Assembly (NCBI GenBank): GCA_021613535.1
Contig: CP075496.1
Coordinates: 11,594,001 to 11,658,000, forward strand
Length of the DNA stretch: 64,000 bases
Reading direction: 5' to 3'
Source: Adineta vaga
Taxonomy: Eukaryota; Rotifera
The translations under genes were made by a program, and so were the position numbers. The notes below the pieces were generated by a model. It was given only the letters and a program-made list of their open reading frames with translations, had not been told where the DNA came from and did no database searches. Positions within the stretch are counted from its first letter, which is position 1; every line of letters begins with the position of its first letter. Below, piece by piece: positions 22,588 through 35,669 of the stretch.

Positions 22588-23424
22588 ATGCCATTAAAAT
22601 TCGTTATTTACACCACCCTCTTCTTCGCATATACGTTGAATTCGTATACTTATGGAGATGCATATTTTTCTGGCTCAGCTCCAAATGTAACAGGTCTCAC
22701 TCCAGATTTTTCTATCTTCAGAACAACTTCATTGTTTAACAGTCCTATTACCATCTCATTAACAGTCTATCAACGTCCAGTGAATAATACATTAAAAGAA
22801 ACATTACGAATAATTGATGGTAATACAACTATCAATTCTACGGGTCTTTGTATCGGTTATGGTGTTTCTTTTCAATTTTTGGGACAATATCCCATAATAA
22901 ACGATGCAGTAACTGGAAACGGTGGTTGTGATGCAATATTGGGGAAGGAATGCTCAGACAATATTCGTTCTTCAATACAACAATCACTGAAGTCTATCAC
23001 TGAAATCGCCTGTGGAGTGAATATAAACACTCTTTTGAATATACCACAAGGATGTATTAACAAAAATTCAAATAATGCTTTTGTAAGTTCGAACTTCCTT
23101 ACTAATGGTTCATTCATGATCGATCAGTCGTCAGCATCGAACTCAACCGTACCATGGATATACGATCTAAGTGCCACATCAACTACGAATGATTATAATG
23201 AACTAATGAAATATTTCGTTTTGGTATATTTTCTTGGACGACCATATTCATCTGGTATTATTGATTCGGCTATTGTCTGCTTGTCGACATACAATAAAAC
23301 AGCAGACCCAATGAACAATCAAACATCGACTCAAGCTAACGGTTTTGCAATACCAACTTTCGATAGTAAATTCCATCTAGTCTTCTTAATACTATCGTAT
23401 TTCATTTCTTTTCCGGTTTTATAA
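22588..23424 (+). CDS. Secreted, probably GPI-anchored Cys-containing glycoprotein
   Basis: One exon of 278 residues. The N-terminus is a signal peptide (hydrophobic FVIYTTLFFAYTL after a Lys), and the C-terminus is a hydrophobic tail (FHLVFLILSYFISFPVL) after a small/polar stretch, the pattern of a GPI-attachment signal. The body is Asn/Ser/Thr-rich with many N-glycosylation sequons and about seven cysteines, including GGCDAILGKECSDNI. The absence of introns, the G-x-C-x(n)-LG-x-x-C pattern and the secreted/GPI layout recall fungal surface proteins, which could mean transfer, but I cannot run the search and the likeness is loose. No enzymatic motif is seen. It ends 173 bp from the SH3 gene, tail to tail. 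Confidence 0.75.
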   Translation: MPLKFVIYTTLFFAYTLNSYTYGDAYFSGSAPNVTGLTPDFSIFRTTSLFNSPITISLTVYQRPVNNTLKETLRIIDGNTTINSTGLCIGYGVSFQFLGQYPIINDAVTGNGGCDAILGKECSDNIRSSIQQSLKSITEIACGVNINTLLNIPQGCINKNSNNAFVSSNFLTNGSFMIDQSSASNSTVPWIYDLSATSTTNDYNELMKYFVLVYFLGRPYSSGIIDSAIVCLSTYNKTADPMNNQTSTQANGFAIPTFDSKFHLVFLILSYFISFPVL

Positions 23425-23597
23425 AATATAAAATAGAACTCTTTCTTCAATTAATATTAAAAAAATAATCTAATTTCTTATCCGGATTGTATATTGAATG
23501 ATAATGTTGAAAAACAGATTTATATCAAGGGAAAGTAATAAAGCTATATTATTACAAACGAACTAATAAACTAAAGAAACAGAAAAGAAATTTGCAA

Positions 23598-24735
23598 TTA
23601 AGAAATCATCAAACAATCAGTTGGAATAAATCCTTCATCACTTTGTTCATTTCGTACCCAAATCCAGTGTGGATGTGTTGAACGAAGTACCTGAATTAAT
23701 TCATATTTCTTTATAGTTAAATCTTGATGAAATGTTGCTGTATACGTTTTTGTTACTGAATACCATCGATCGATCATTGTTGATGTCAATGGTCCCATTT
23801 GGTCGTCCTCGTCATCAGCAATGATCGTTTGATTAGTATCAGATCCAATACGACGACTACTTTCTGCTAATGGTATGTATTCGGAAAGTGTTTCATCGAG
23901 AAATAATTCTGATCGATCAGTTGTTAATAGATTATGTGAAATATAATTGATGATCGATGGATCACACCTTAAATGATACGATTTTGGTAGAGATGTTGCC
24001 ATCGATTGGTTAAATAATAAAGTTGATGATGATAATGAACAGTGTGAGAAATTACTTAATGCTGACACACCGGAATCTATTGAATCACCGCTAATCGATG
24101 AGATTGTGTCATCTGAAGTCATCTATAACATAATATCAACAATGATATTGTTCAATGAATTTGAGTAAAGACATACATTATTCGATGATGTTCGTTTGTT
24201 ATTATGATGAGTTTTTCGTAAGGAAAGACGACAATTTGATTTTGAACGAATAGTCGAAGATGTTTCTAGAATTGAAATATGAATAATAGAAACTACTCAG
24301 ATGATAAATACATACTTTGAATAGCTTTGAAAAGTATCTTTTTCATTTGATGTAAACGATCATATATTTTTGCTGTTGTTTCTTCCATTTTTTGTTGAGT
24401 TGTATATTCACTGATTTCACTTTCATACATTTGACTATGACAAGTTTAGAAATATATGTTGTTTTCTTTTCTCAATGATAGATATATGATCAAGATTATA
24501 ATCTGATGTTTGACACTTTTTTGTTTAATTGACCTATTTCAGATAATCTATTCACCTTTCTCTTTCTGTGTTGTTTTATTGGACATTCTTGCCTATTGGC
24601 TATGTTTACATTTAGTCCTATTTCGATTAATTAATGAACTCATTTAGTATGGTCGTTATTTTGTTTGATGATAACTCACGGTGAGAAGGATGAAGATATC
24701 GAACTGTTGACATCAAGCAATACTTCATTATTCAT
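23598..24735 (-). CDS. SH3-domain adaptor-like protein
   Basis: Four exons, starting at the ATG at 24735 (MNNEVLLDVNSSISS) with the long last exon beginning near 24122, give about 260 residues. Exon 2 encodes a short predicted coiled coil (TTQQKMEETTAKIYDRLHQM). The centre is Ser-rich and probably disordered. The last 55 residues form an SH3 domain: YTATFHQDLTIKKYELIQVL, WIWVRNEQSDEGFIPTDCL, containing the ALYDY-equivalent strand, the WW-equivalent WIW and the G-F-I-P-x-x-C(Y)-L end. The usual Tyr of ALYDY is replaced, so ligand preference may be shifted. SH3 domains bind proline-rich peptides. No other domain was found and the specific family was not recognised. Confidence 0.75.
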
Positions 24736-25424
24736 TTGTTCAACTCAAATATTGCAGCATGAGAAAAAAGTTTGTTATTTCATGTTTTGATCGTATTGTA
24801 TAGACAAGACTATTATTCAAAATAGAAGATTTGATTATGTATCATAAATTCAATAAATTCAACAGTTGTAAACTGGAATCGTGTCAAAAGAACAAATTTA
24901 TTATACATACTGACGATTTACAATCGAAAAATAAGAAATCAATCGACACAAATCTCTATAGCGTATCTATTCAGAATATTAGGAAGAAAAAGATTAATAT
25001 GTAAACAAATATACAATTAAGTTATCAGATTTTATCAACTATTCATTGTTTATTTTTATAGTGTAACAAGTCAGTAATTCATCGAAGGAATAAAATTAAG
25101 AAAACAGTTCTACTCAATTATTAAATAGAATGATATAAATACCAGTTGTTTTTCTAGTACAAAAGTAATGCAAAGTACTGAATGTACGATCATTCAACCT
25201 TTGCATTCGAAAATCTTAAAGTATTCTTTGTGAATTTTATTAACTCATAGAAAAATCTATCGATAACAATCTCGTTAAGAAGCAATATCTTCAAATCACA
25301 GTACATGCATTTATTCATTCATACGAAGCAAAAAATCTGAAGCAAAACCGAACAATTTTTTTAAAGAAAAACTAAGTTCATTTAGAGACAATTGTTCAAG
25401 ATTGTAATATTCTTTATCGAAATT
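24736..25424. other. Spacer, about 690 bp
   Basis: Upstream of the SH3 gene and downstream of the divergent GPCR, both minus strand. No exon recognised on either strand. Confidence 0.6.
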
Positions 25425-27399
25425 TTATTGTGGTGGATAGTAAAGTCTCACTGAATTAGTTGATGTTTGTCTTGTTGTATATGTCTGTTGTGTTAATGGT
25501 GCATATCTTGTTCCATGAACTATTGGATCTCTTGGTAATAATTGTTCAGATGCTGTTGTTGTTTTAGCTTTTCGATGACAATACCATCGACAATTACAAC
25601 ACGTATTACATGCTTTTGCTGCTGGTTGAATATTAAGCGATAAATGATTTTGACTTGAACTATTTGAACTATGATTTCGTTTCGCTGAAACTTCATAAGT
25701 AACATAGGATTCTTTGGGTATTTTCGTACATACAATTTGAAAATAACAACAACAAATATGTTGAAATAAATGTTGAAAGAATTTTCTCCAAGATTTCAAT
25801 ATTCGTTGAAGTTCGTTACGAAAACGTCGTCCACATAAACAATGTAAAATAACATTGGATGCAGAATTGAGTAGATCAAAAGCAATTAATAAACCATAAG
25901 TTTCACTTAAAAAATTTGGACAATCATCACTAGCTGAAAGTTTTTTCTTACAATAGATAAATGAAAGTATCACTTGACCAAACCAAGAATTTGTTATAGC
26001 AAATAAACATTCAATTGTAATAACAACTAATATACGACGTGTATCATCCGTACGACGACGACATCGTGACATTAATGATGATGTTAAACGATTTAATTCT
26101 TGAACAAGATAAAGTGAAATCATATTACTAAGAATGGTAATTAACGATGGAATAAGACTTCCGAATACTAAAAGAAAAAGATGAAAAATTCTATTAGTTG
26201 TTTTGTTTGTATTTATCGAGATTTTCTAAATGAATTGAATAGATATAAATTCAATATTTTAAAGTTAATATAATAGAAATAACATTATTGTACTTTTCAA
26301 ATTAACTAATGTATATGATGAATAACTTTTATTCCATTTGAAAGATTATTTTTTTTGAAAAATCATCAACTAAATACTTGCATTGTCAGTACTTATTCTC
26401 TAAGATCCAGTAAGAATCTCGTAATCACATTGATTTATCATTGAAATCATTCTTACCTAAGAGAAGTGTATAACGATTGTAATGAAAAGATCGTCCATAA
26501 ATAAAATCATAAGCTCGATCAAAAAAGTTTGATTCTTGTGGAAAGAGACATTCATGAAATTGATATCTTCGATGAATATCATTTATTGTTATAATATGAC
26601 CAGTTTTCGATACATAGATTTTTTGTATTAATATTACAATTGATTGCTCATATTGATTGAAATAAAATGATAAAATTTCCATTAATTTTTCTTTTGTACA
26701 TACAGAATTCGCATTGTCCAATAAAGTTTGATTTTGTTGTAAAATATTTATCGCATAATTAACACATTTGTAATCGTTTGATTGTTTTTCTATTACACTA
26801 GTTAACATATTCGTGACATTATTCATATGTTTATTCATATGTAGAAACCAATCATAAGCAATATCGGGACTAAATGATTTCGAACAAAATATAACCGAAC
26901 CAGAAAATTGAAATGCATATGCAGTAAGAAATGTACAAAAAATAACGAGAATTGTTCCTTTATATTTATATTTATCTACATATGTTGTGGGTATAATTTC
27001 AAGTTTTAATGAACGTTTAATAAATATTGTTCGTTGAACAGACATAAATGACATTAATATTAATGAAAAACGTAAATATAATTCAGGTTGAATAATCGGT
27101 GTAAATATTTGTGGCCAATTTTGTGTAGCATCCGCATAGATTCGAGCAAGAAATGTTTCTTTACAAGAATTTCGATTACTATTTCGTGGTAAATCAAATA
27201 ATGTATTTAAATAATAATTGATTTTCATGAAACGAAATAATAAATAAATGGAATCAGCAAGTAATAAAACAATAAAATAAGGTGTTATAATACGATAACG
27301 AAATTTTTTTCGAAGAAATACTAATATACATAGACCATTGCCTGATGATCCGAAGATAAATAAACAGAAACCAATCAGTACGCATGAGAAAGCCAACAT
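25425..27399 (-). CDS. Divergent rhodopsin-like GPCR with very long extracellular loop 2
   Basis: Two exons, 27399-26457 and 26167-25425, give about 560 residues with seven hydrophobic segments. TM1 includes GSSGNGLCILVFL, TM2 VLLLADSIYLLF, and TM7 is followed by CGRRFRNELQRIL, the usual helix-8 pattern of peptide GPCRs. Two features are odd. The DRY position reads SVQRTIF. Loop 2, between TM4 (ending about residue 175) and TM5 (exon 2), is about 130 residues with several Asn-glycosylation sites, where most family members have 20-40. Loop 1 is also long (about 50). The C-tail has a Cys-rich cluster (CNTCCNCRWYC) that may be palmitoylated. The ATG at 27399 leaves almost no N-terminal tail, so an upstream exon is possible. 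Ligand unknown. Confidence 0.85.
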
Positions 27400-29401
27400 C
27401 TTATCTAAAGAAGATTTTCTTCTTTTTAAAAAAAGAAAGAGACAGGCAGACAGATGTCAAATGAGCCCATTTTTTTCAAGAAATAGTAGATTAGGTTTTC
27501 TGTTTCTCAAATGTAATCTGTTAACAATTGAAAGGATGTTTTTAGAAATGAGAAAGCAAAACAAAAGCTGCAACTGTGTTTTTCACTTGCGAGAGAAAAG
27601 CATAATAACAATATTGAGTCAATCTTTTTGATGAATCTCAATTAACGACGTCAGAGAAAAGAAATCACATACTTGTTCAAATAAGAAAGAAAAACATCAT
27701 CACAAGAGAAAAGAACATCATTTCTAGAAGTAGTTTTCTTTTCTGAATCGCTCAACCATTCATAAAATGAATATCTCATGCATATTGAAAAAAAAGAAAG
27801 TAAAAAAGATTAAGAAGAAAAGAAGAATAAGAAATAGACAAATAGACAAATTACTGTCAACTCATTTTGCAGTTAGTCGTTAGACTAGAACGAGAATGTC
27901 AATCTTTTTATGGAAAAATATGTCAAATATAATGCTCATCAATTAAATAGAACCATATCTTAAAGGTCTCTCTCGACTTCTGGGAACATAAAGTCAAGAA
28001 AATCATAATAGACAATAATAACATCTACTTTTTATTCAAAAACTTTTTCTTCTTTTATCTTTTTTAACTAATAACAGAAAAGTTAATGATGAATCTGTAA
28101 ATCTTCGTATTTATTTATGACTCTCTCGAAATTATAAAATTATGTTTGAGGATATAATTAAATAGAATCTTTTTAATAATTTAATATTTCTTTGAAGATT
28201 TTGATGATGAGAAAAAGGATGAGAATATATATAACTATGTATATATTAATGACTTCACATTGATGAAGTAGTTAAATAGAAAAGTTCTTTATTTGTTCCA
28301 TAATTTAATTTTACGGAAAGTAAATGTCAAATAATATCGTTTAGTATTTTGTCTAATTTACTTTCTTGAACACAATATTTCAACCTTAATTTATGATATA
28401 ACTCAATTTCTACTCTATATATTTATCTAAAAATGTTTAAACAACATTTCAAAAGATAATCAATGATGTTTGTTACGTCAAACGCAAAAAAAAACATAAT
28501 TTCTATTTAGGAAGATTCTTTTTTAATTAAATAGCACTCTATGTAATTCACTTAGTAACTGACACACATTTACAAATCAGCTTCGTTAGCATGAATAGTC
28601 ACTTGAGACTTATCTTGAAAAGAAGACTTTAATTTAAAAAAAGGGAAATATCCTTGAACTTTCCTTCCACTTCTACTTAACAATGAAACGAAGAAAATTG
28701 TGTTCTTTTAAATAAGATATGATGTTTCTTAATGATTATATAAAGCTTAATCTTTAGATTTCTTACAAAGAGAAAATCTTTTATACTTACATCTCTATAC
28801 AACCGAAAAAGCTTTTAAATACCCTCGATCTCAAATTTACATATTATTCTTACCTACAGACACATTCGTCAAATGGCCGTGTACATTTTTTGATTCTAAA
28901 TCAAGTCATTCACCTCATCGAACAACATTTCTTTTTTTGCAAATGAGAATCAGAAAGAAAAATATTTGTCGTCAACGATAGGAATCAGCATGACATACAA
29001 TATAACGAAAATATATTACATACTAACTTCATGTCATCGTGGTCTTTTGAAGAATAAGAATATACTTAGACTAAATATGGACAAAAAGGATTTTTTCACA
29101 ACTCATAATGATATATGTGTTAAAATATTGCATGAGACAAATTATTGTTTTGTGCTAGAATATACAATAGAATTGACTGTTAATTAGTTAAGCGAACATT
29201 TTTCTAGCCTTTGACAATATAGTTGATGACTGTTTTCAATCCTATGACGCAAAACTTCTTACCATTTTCTTTTACAGTTGAATAAAACAATTTATTTAAA
29301 TGAACAACAACAACAAGCAGAATAAATACTTGATACACGATTTTAAGTATTGTATATAGGAATACGTTTGGAATTGTTTTTTTTGATTGCATCTAGGAGA
29401 T
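27400..29401. other. Gene-free region, 2 kb
   Basis: Between the GPCR start and the 3' end of the TEX2 gene. Only short A+T-driven frames on both strands; no splice-consistent exon chain found. It may hold an untranslated or short 5' exon of the GPCR. Confidence 0.55.
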
Positions 29402-32231
29402 TTATTTATTATTTTGTTTGGCATCGAATGATGCGACTGTGATTAATCCATTCTCTTGAGGATAATCATGAACTGTTGGAATAATAAAATCTTTCATATT
29501 TGGCATTACCTAAAAAAATGAATAAAGGAAATGAAATAGTTGTTATTTGTCATTGATTTCTACTAAATATCGACGAAATATTTGACGTAATTTGTTTTCT
29601 AATTTATCTTTTAGTTTATAGAATGACACACGATATGTACCGAGATGTGGTGTAGCCTAGGACAATCGATAAATTAATATGAATAGAAAGAGATTTTTTT
29701 GTAACAATACAGAAAATTCCATTGTTGGCATATCGAGAAAACTAATCCATAGACGATCGGATGGAACGGATGGAATATTGAATAGTAGAATACCATGGAG
29801 ATTGTTGACTTCTAACTTAATCATAAGTGTCGTTTTAGTTATTTTTGTAATATGAGATGACGAAGAAGTTATTTGTTTCGTAGGTTTTGTTTTGCTGATT
29901 AATGAATGTTTTGGAAGAGATTGTTGACGTTGAAACCATCTTCTTGGTGGCCAAAGACGTCTACGCCATGACTTTTTAGGAAGAATAGTTTTGGATTCCT
30001 TTCCAAGTTGTTTGTCGGAAGTGGATAATCGTGTAGTTTTCAAGGGATTATTATCGATTAGATGTTTTCGAATCCATTTAAGTTTAATATTAAGAGTTAA
30101 GTGAAGTTTTCCATTATAAGATATTTTCATACGAGACCAAAACCCGTGTTCATCAATCCAAGGTTTGTAGATATTCTTTTTGTAATAAATTAGAACTTTT
30201 TTTTCTTTTCGTGAATTATTGAATGACTTACTTTTATTTCAGGTAATCGATCACCTAAATTGAGATTAGTTAGAAGAATACGTTCAATCCAAGGCATTCG
30301 ACTTTTTTCGAATTGTTTTTGCAGAAAAATTCGAATTCGTTCAAGATATTTTTCATTATCGAAAAAATCAAGAAAACATCGAGCAAAAAATATATTCAAC
30401 AATAAAACTGGATCTTCGAGATTATCTTCTGTCATATTATATGGTATTTGTTGTAAATATTTAAATACAAAATACAATAAAGAATGATTTGTATCGTTTT
30501 GAAAGAAGGATGATCGACTTATTTCAATTTGTTGACGATTTGTATTCATATCACGATTGAATGGAGATATCTAGGGTTGTTTTGAAAAATTAAGAAAAAA
30601 GATGATCGTTCTCGACATTGGTTAAGATTTGAATTCATCGATGTATGTAAGATAATTCCTCTCGTGCGGATAATGAAAAATATCTCGTCTTCATCATTTT
30701 TATCGAGCTATAAAACTAGTAACTGAGCAATTACCACAACTAACTAGAACTTATGATTGAGTAAACAAGGATTCATTAGTCTGTAAGTAGAATTTGACCT
30801 ACTTTAATTATAGCTATTAGCACGACAACGTATAATTTCTTTACGCCAAACTCAGACAGGAAACATCGTTTGTCACAGAGTTTTCTAGCAAATTAACTAG
30901 TCTACTAACGATTTCCTCATTGCTAGTCGAAGTTTGACACATTCATTTTCGTTGTAAGCAAAGTACTAACGCGTGAAAAATGAAACAACATGACACTGTG
31001 CACACTGTTAATTATACGCGTCGAAGTTAAATAAACTAATCTTATTAGAAATGAGGCTACATATGTTTTCCTTTGAGTTATCTCATGAAATTTGAATAGA
31101 AGACAGGTCATACTACCCTTCGTCTACTTATATTCTTCGATAGATTTACTTTGAAATTATCATTTGTACTCGTTTCTACCATCTGATTTTGTTCCATAAG
31201 CCATCTTTCACAATATTCTTGTTTTGGATTACTTAACAAGTAAACATCTTCGTTAGATCTCTTGTTTTGTGAATTATTGAATGATTCTTGATGATTATGA
31301 TCACTTTTTTTCTGTTTAAAATCAGGTAAAAACTTGTATACAGTATCGACTGCTTTCAAATAAGATAATTGATCAAGTGCTGTAAAACGATCAGATCGTT
31401 TTAAAAAATTCATCATACGTTGTTGATGTTCTTCATGTTCTGTAATCATATTCTGTCTTCTTCTTTTTGAAATTTTTATTTTATTTATCTGAAATATAGC
31501 ATTTTAAAAGCAAAATTCGTTGAATATCGATATAAAATCACCTTTTTCGTGTTAGGAATTATTTGATTTTGTTCTATTTGATATAGAATTTCATTTCTCC
31601 ATAAATCTAATTGTGAAGCATGAACAAATCGATAAAACCATTCTTCTTTACTACGACGTGTTCGTGCAAATAAAATCAGTGTTACATTTATGTGATTTTG
31701 ATTAGTTTTACCCGATGGAATTACTAACGATTGATTTTGTAAGTAAAGAACATTTCGTAGGACGATCGGTGTTTTCTTCGACCAATATTTCGAACGTTGC
31801 ATTTTATTTGGTAATAAACCAACATTTGCTTCGCTTAGATTATACATTCGAGTTTCATTAATACTAACTTTGGAATGAAGTTCTTTGTCAGTTAATTGAC
31901 GATTGGGTTCTTTCAATGGTTGAGAAATAAATAAAATATTTCGTTGAATCTCAACTAAACAAATTTTTGTCATTGAATATGAAAACTTATGTACATTATA
32001 TTGTTCTTCATTCAATTCATACATCCATGTTTTTGATGAATCAATTGTTTCCATTGAATAAAATTGTTCTCTTTCATTTATTGAATAAGATTTAAATGAA
32101 AGAAGATTTCCGAGAAATGATAGAATATTAGAAAATAGAAATGATTTCATTATGAAATGAAAACATAGAAAAATCAATCCGAGAATAAAACCAAAAAAGA
32201 AATCAACGAGAAACCATCTATGATTGATCAT
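29402..32231 (-). CDS. TEX2: TEX2-like ER lipid-transfer protein (SMP domain)
   Basis: About seven exons from the ATG at 32231 to the TAA at 29402, roughly 660 residues. The N-terminus has two adjacent hydrophobic stretches (LVDFFFGFILGLIFLCFHFI and a second), an ER hairpin anchor. A PH-like region follows (FSYSMTKICLVEIQRNILFI, with ARTRRSKEEWFYRFVHASQLD before the first intron), then the SMP lipid-transfer domain: LNIFFARCFLDFF, RMPWIERILLTNLNLGDRLPEIK, SRMKISYNGKLHLTL, and the end VMPNMKDFIIPTVHD, closely resembling vertebrate TEX2. SMP proteins carry lipids at ER contact sites; TEX2 is implicated in ER-to-Golgi ceramide and phosphoinositide handling. The long disordered N-terminus of vertebrate TEX2 is missing. 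A roughly 540-bp intron interrupts the gene at about 30575-31112. Its start is 259 bp from the start of the divergent DUF1295 gene. Confidence 0.88.
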
Positions 32232-32490
32232 GAATAGAAACTATGTGTCACTTAGAAACATTGTATAATTAAATGGAAAAGACTGTCATCTGTCGGATTC
32301 GATGAAACTTATGTTCGTTTCATATCCAATGAAATATTTAAAGATAAAACAATTTGTTTTTCTGTCTGTCTGTCGTTTTAAATTTAAAAGAGATACAACA
32401 ATCAGTGTCAATATATAATTCATGATGTTATAATTCGTTATTCAACAGTTTAATTTTGTTAAGAAGAAAAATCATTCTCATTAATTTTAG

Positions 32491-33495
32491 ATGGGTTCAC
32501 AATTTGGAAAATTGCTTAGTGTTGATTTAGCGATTCAATTTCTCGGTTGGATCATTTCAGCTAAATTTCGAACGGAGAAATTCTTTGATTTAACAGGTTA
32601 ATAGATTTGAATCAAATCCATACATTTCAATATTGATTCTTTAGGTTCATTAACATTCGTTCTATTAACTTATCTAAGTCGTAATAAAAGTGGACAAAGT
32701 TTACGACAAAAAATTCAATGTGCTTGTGTATATATTTGGGCTTTAAGGTACTAAGAATGCTGCATTCAACAGAGAAACAAAACATAATACTATCTGAATC
32801 TTTTATTAAGATTGGGTACATTTTTATTTCATCGAATAATGAAACATGGTAAAGATTCACGTTTTGATCGTATGCGTAATTCACCATCGAAACTATTGTT
32901 CGCTTGGATTATGCAAGGTTAGATTAAAGAAGAAATTCTATTTCTATTATTATTATTATTATATCTTGTAGGTGTTTGGGTAATCATCACACTCTTACCT
33001 ACACTTTATCTTAATGAAAAACGAGTGGATAAAGCATTGACAAAAACTGATTTTATTGGTTGGGGTATTTGGTTGTTTGGTTTTCTTTTTGAAGTTATAG
33101 CGGATCGACAAAAAATGACATTTAAAAATGATCTAAATAATAAAGTATAAAAAGTCAATTCTTCTTCCAAAGTTGGAAAAGGGTTCTTTTTTTAATATAT
33201 TTAGGGTAAATTTATCAATACTGGTTTATGGAAGTATTCAAGACATCCGAATTATTTTGGTGAAATATGTGCATGGTTCGGTCTTTATTTCGCTTCATCG
33301 CATATGCTTGTTGGAAAAGAACGATTGTTTGGCTTATTATCACCTGTATTTGTAACAGGATTACTTTCATTTCTTAGTGGAATACCAATATTAGAAAAAC
33401 AAGCAATGAAAGCATTTGGTAATGATTCGAATTATCGTACATATCGAAAGAAAACGCCAGTTCTTATTCCATTCATCAATTTTCCTCGTATATGA
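32491..33495 (+). CDS. DUF1295 membrane protein (steroid 5-alpha-reductase C-terminal-like)
   Basis: Five exons, 32491-32596, 32645-32747, 32811-32917, 32972-33144 and 33205-33495, join to about 259 residues with several membrane helices. The last exon carries the family signature LWKYSRHPNYFGEICAWFGL, the NADPH-binding-type region shared with 5-alpha-reductase-like and isoprenylcysteine-methyltransferase-like proteins; upstream FGFLFEVIADRQKMTFK is also typical. The family reduces or modifies lipid substrates in ER-type membranes, but most DUF1295 members have no assigned reaction. Length and exon phases are consistent with a complete gene. It diverges from TEX2, sharing a 259-bp promoter region. 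Confidence 0.88.
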
Positions 33496-33854
33496 AATGA
33501 CTAAAAGATATTTCATACTTTTTTTTCTTTTTTATTGTATCGTTTTTTTCTTTTGATTGAAAAACTCTTATCTTACATTTTGATTCAACCCAATCATCTG
33601 ATTGGTTTTGAAATAAGTATATGACGATATTTGATTATCTAATTCAATAGTATTGTTTAACTAATGATAAATAACAATTCACATTCATATCCGTTTATTT
33701 TGGAAGTTGTTAACATACCAATCGTTCTATCTCTAATTGGTAAATACTTAAAAGATAATTGGTAACGAGAAAAAAAAGATCCTCCGATGTACCGTATATG
33801 TATATAATACATTCATTCGATAAGCAAGATATTCACTTATTCTATTGAAACAAA
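33496..33854. other. Spacer, about 360 bp
   Basis: 3' flank of the DUF1295 gene and promoter of the next plus-strand gene. Nothing specific recognised. Confidence 0.6.
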
Positions 33855-34919
33855 ATGCGTCTTGTATCAATATTTTTCTTTTGTATCATTTGTCTACAAT
33901 TAAAAGTTAATGCTGAATTAAGTCCGAGTTCATGTTCTCTTCTTCGAACAGCAACAAGTATTACTACGATAGTACCTGAAATAGCTCAACTTGCTATGCG
34001 TTATTATCGTGTATCATCACCATCATCAAATTCTGAACATCATCGTCAAAAACGTTTTCTTTTTACGGATAATCCTTCTCGAGATAGTAGTGGTAATTCG
34101 AAAGGATCCGTTCTCGAACAAATGGTTGCTTCTGCATTTAAAGATGTAAATTATACTAAAGTTGCATTGATAATTCTTCAGAATAATGACTCTGTTAGTA
34201 AAATTCGACAAAATATTGATGGTGAAACAATCGTTCGTACAGCAATGCGTAATGTTGATTATGAAAAATTAGGTCGTAGTTTATGGCATGCAGCTGAAAC
34301 TGAATTTGATTTGGAATATATTATTTCTAGTTTTATTAATGTTACACAGATTGATACAATACATAATGAAATTGTTACAACTGGTGTTTTACCAGATTGG
34401 CTTATTAAACGTATTCATCCAGATTTAAATGTTCGAACAGTCGATCATATATTTGAATCTTTAAAAAATATATCACAAAAATTTCTTATAATAATGAATA
34501 GTTCAGACAATTTGGATCAATATCTATATCAAACAGTACAACAACAAGCACTAAAACCAATGGAACATATCATTCGAAGAATAAGAACTGAACAACCAAC
34601 AACATTAGATCAATTAGTGGAAATTATTTTGGATAATGTTAATAAAGTTGTGATGGTAAGACTATTTAGTTAATCTGCATATCATGTTTATTAGTTATTT
34701 TAGGAGAAATTTCCTACTACCAAGACTCCGATGAGTTCAAAGACAACAAAACAAGAATCATTGGCAACTACAACAGAAACTGTAGTAGAAGATTCAGTTC
34801 ATAATGATGTGAAATTACTTTTCTATCAATTTTCAATTGCCGTTGATTCAATAGGACAAACAGCTCGAGTTATACTCAAAGCTCTCGAACAACTTTATTG
34901 TACGACTGTATGGGAATAG
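33855..34919 (+). CDS. Secreted protein with dibasic processing site, unknown family
   Basis: Two exons, 33855-34655 and 34704-34919, give about 338 residues. A clear signal peptide (VSIFFFCIICLQLKVNA) is followed by a propeptide-like stretch and a furin-type site RQKR (residues about 65-68, before FLF). The mature part is mostly helical by composition, contains regular SLKNISQKF-like segments, several N-glycosylation sequons, and very few cysteines after the signal peptide. The C-terminus includes a Thr/Ser/Glu linker and a final helix with one cysteine. No domain recognised. Family and role unknown; secretion and proprotein cleavage are inferences from the motif pattern. Confidence 0.75.
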
Positions 34920-35332
34920 AAATAAGAAACATCTGTTTTTTCCTTTCGATATAAAATCTTATTTTAGACTTTTCAATGGAATATACAAGCATCTCTTTTC
35001 TTTCTATAATGTTAATCATACTGCTACATTTTGATGAATAGATTTTTGTCATAACTGCACAATAATTGTTTTTATTCTCTGAATTTTTCTTTCAAACATA
35101 AAAATTATGTCAACAAATTTCTTTATGTTTCTTTTACATGACAATAGTTACCATGACTGAATTATACAAATAATCGAAATTTACACATTCATCTATTTAT
35201 CTTTTAAAAATAAATCAACTATTATTTATATCATTTCTTTCTGTTGATCAGTATAATAACTGAAACCAACAATCTCCATGGTTCGGTTTTTATTCCGAGA
35301 ATACACTCATAACACACACACGCGCTTGTATG

Positions 35333-35364
35333 TATATATATATACGTTGATATATATATATATA
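35333..35364. repeat. (TA)n simple repeat, interrupted
   Basis: Two alternating TA runs separated by a few bases. Confidence 0.85.
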
Positions 35365-35669
35365 ACTATCTAATTCTACAAAGAAACATTTTCCCTTTGA
35401 ATTGGCTCAAACAGATAGAAAAAAAAGTTATACATATAGATAAATTTTGCACAAGTGGAGAAGGGAGAGACAAGATTGACAAATCCTTTAATTTTGAAGG
35501 ATAGAATAGTTCGTAATCGTGAGAAAAAGAGCCAAATAAACAAAGATGAATGAATACACGTTCACACAAGAGAGAGAGAAAAAATAGAAAATGAGAGATA
35601 AACACATATATGAATGCGAAGATAAATATGTACAAAAAAGAAAGAAGATGAATAATAAGGCTAGAATCA

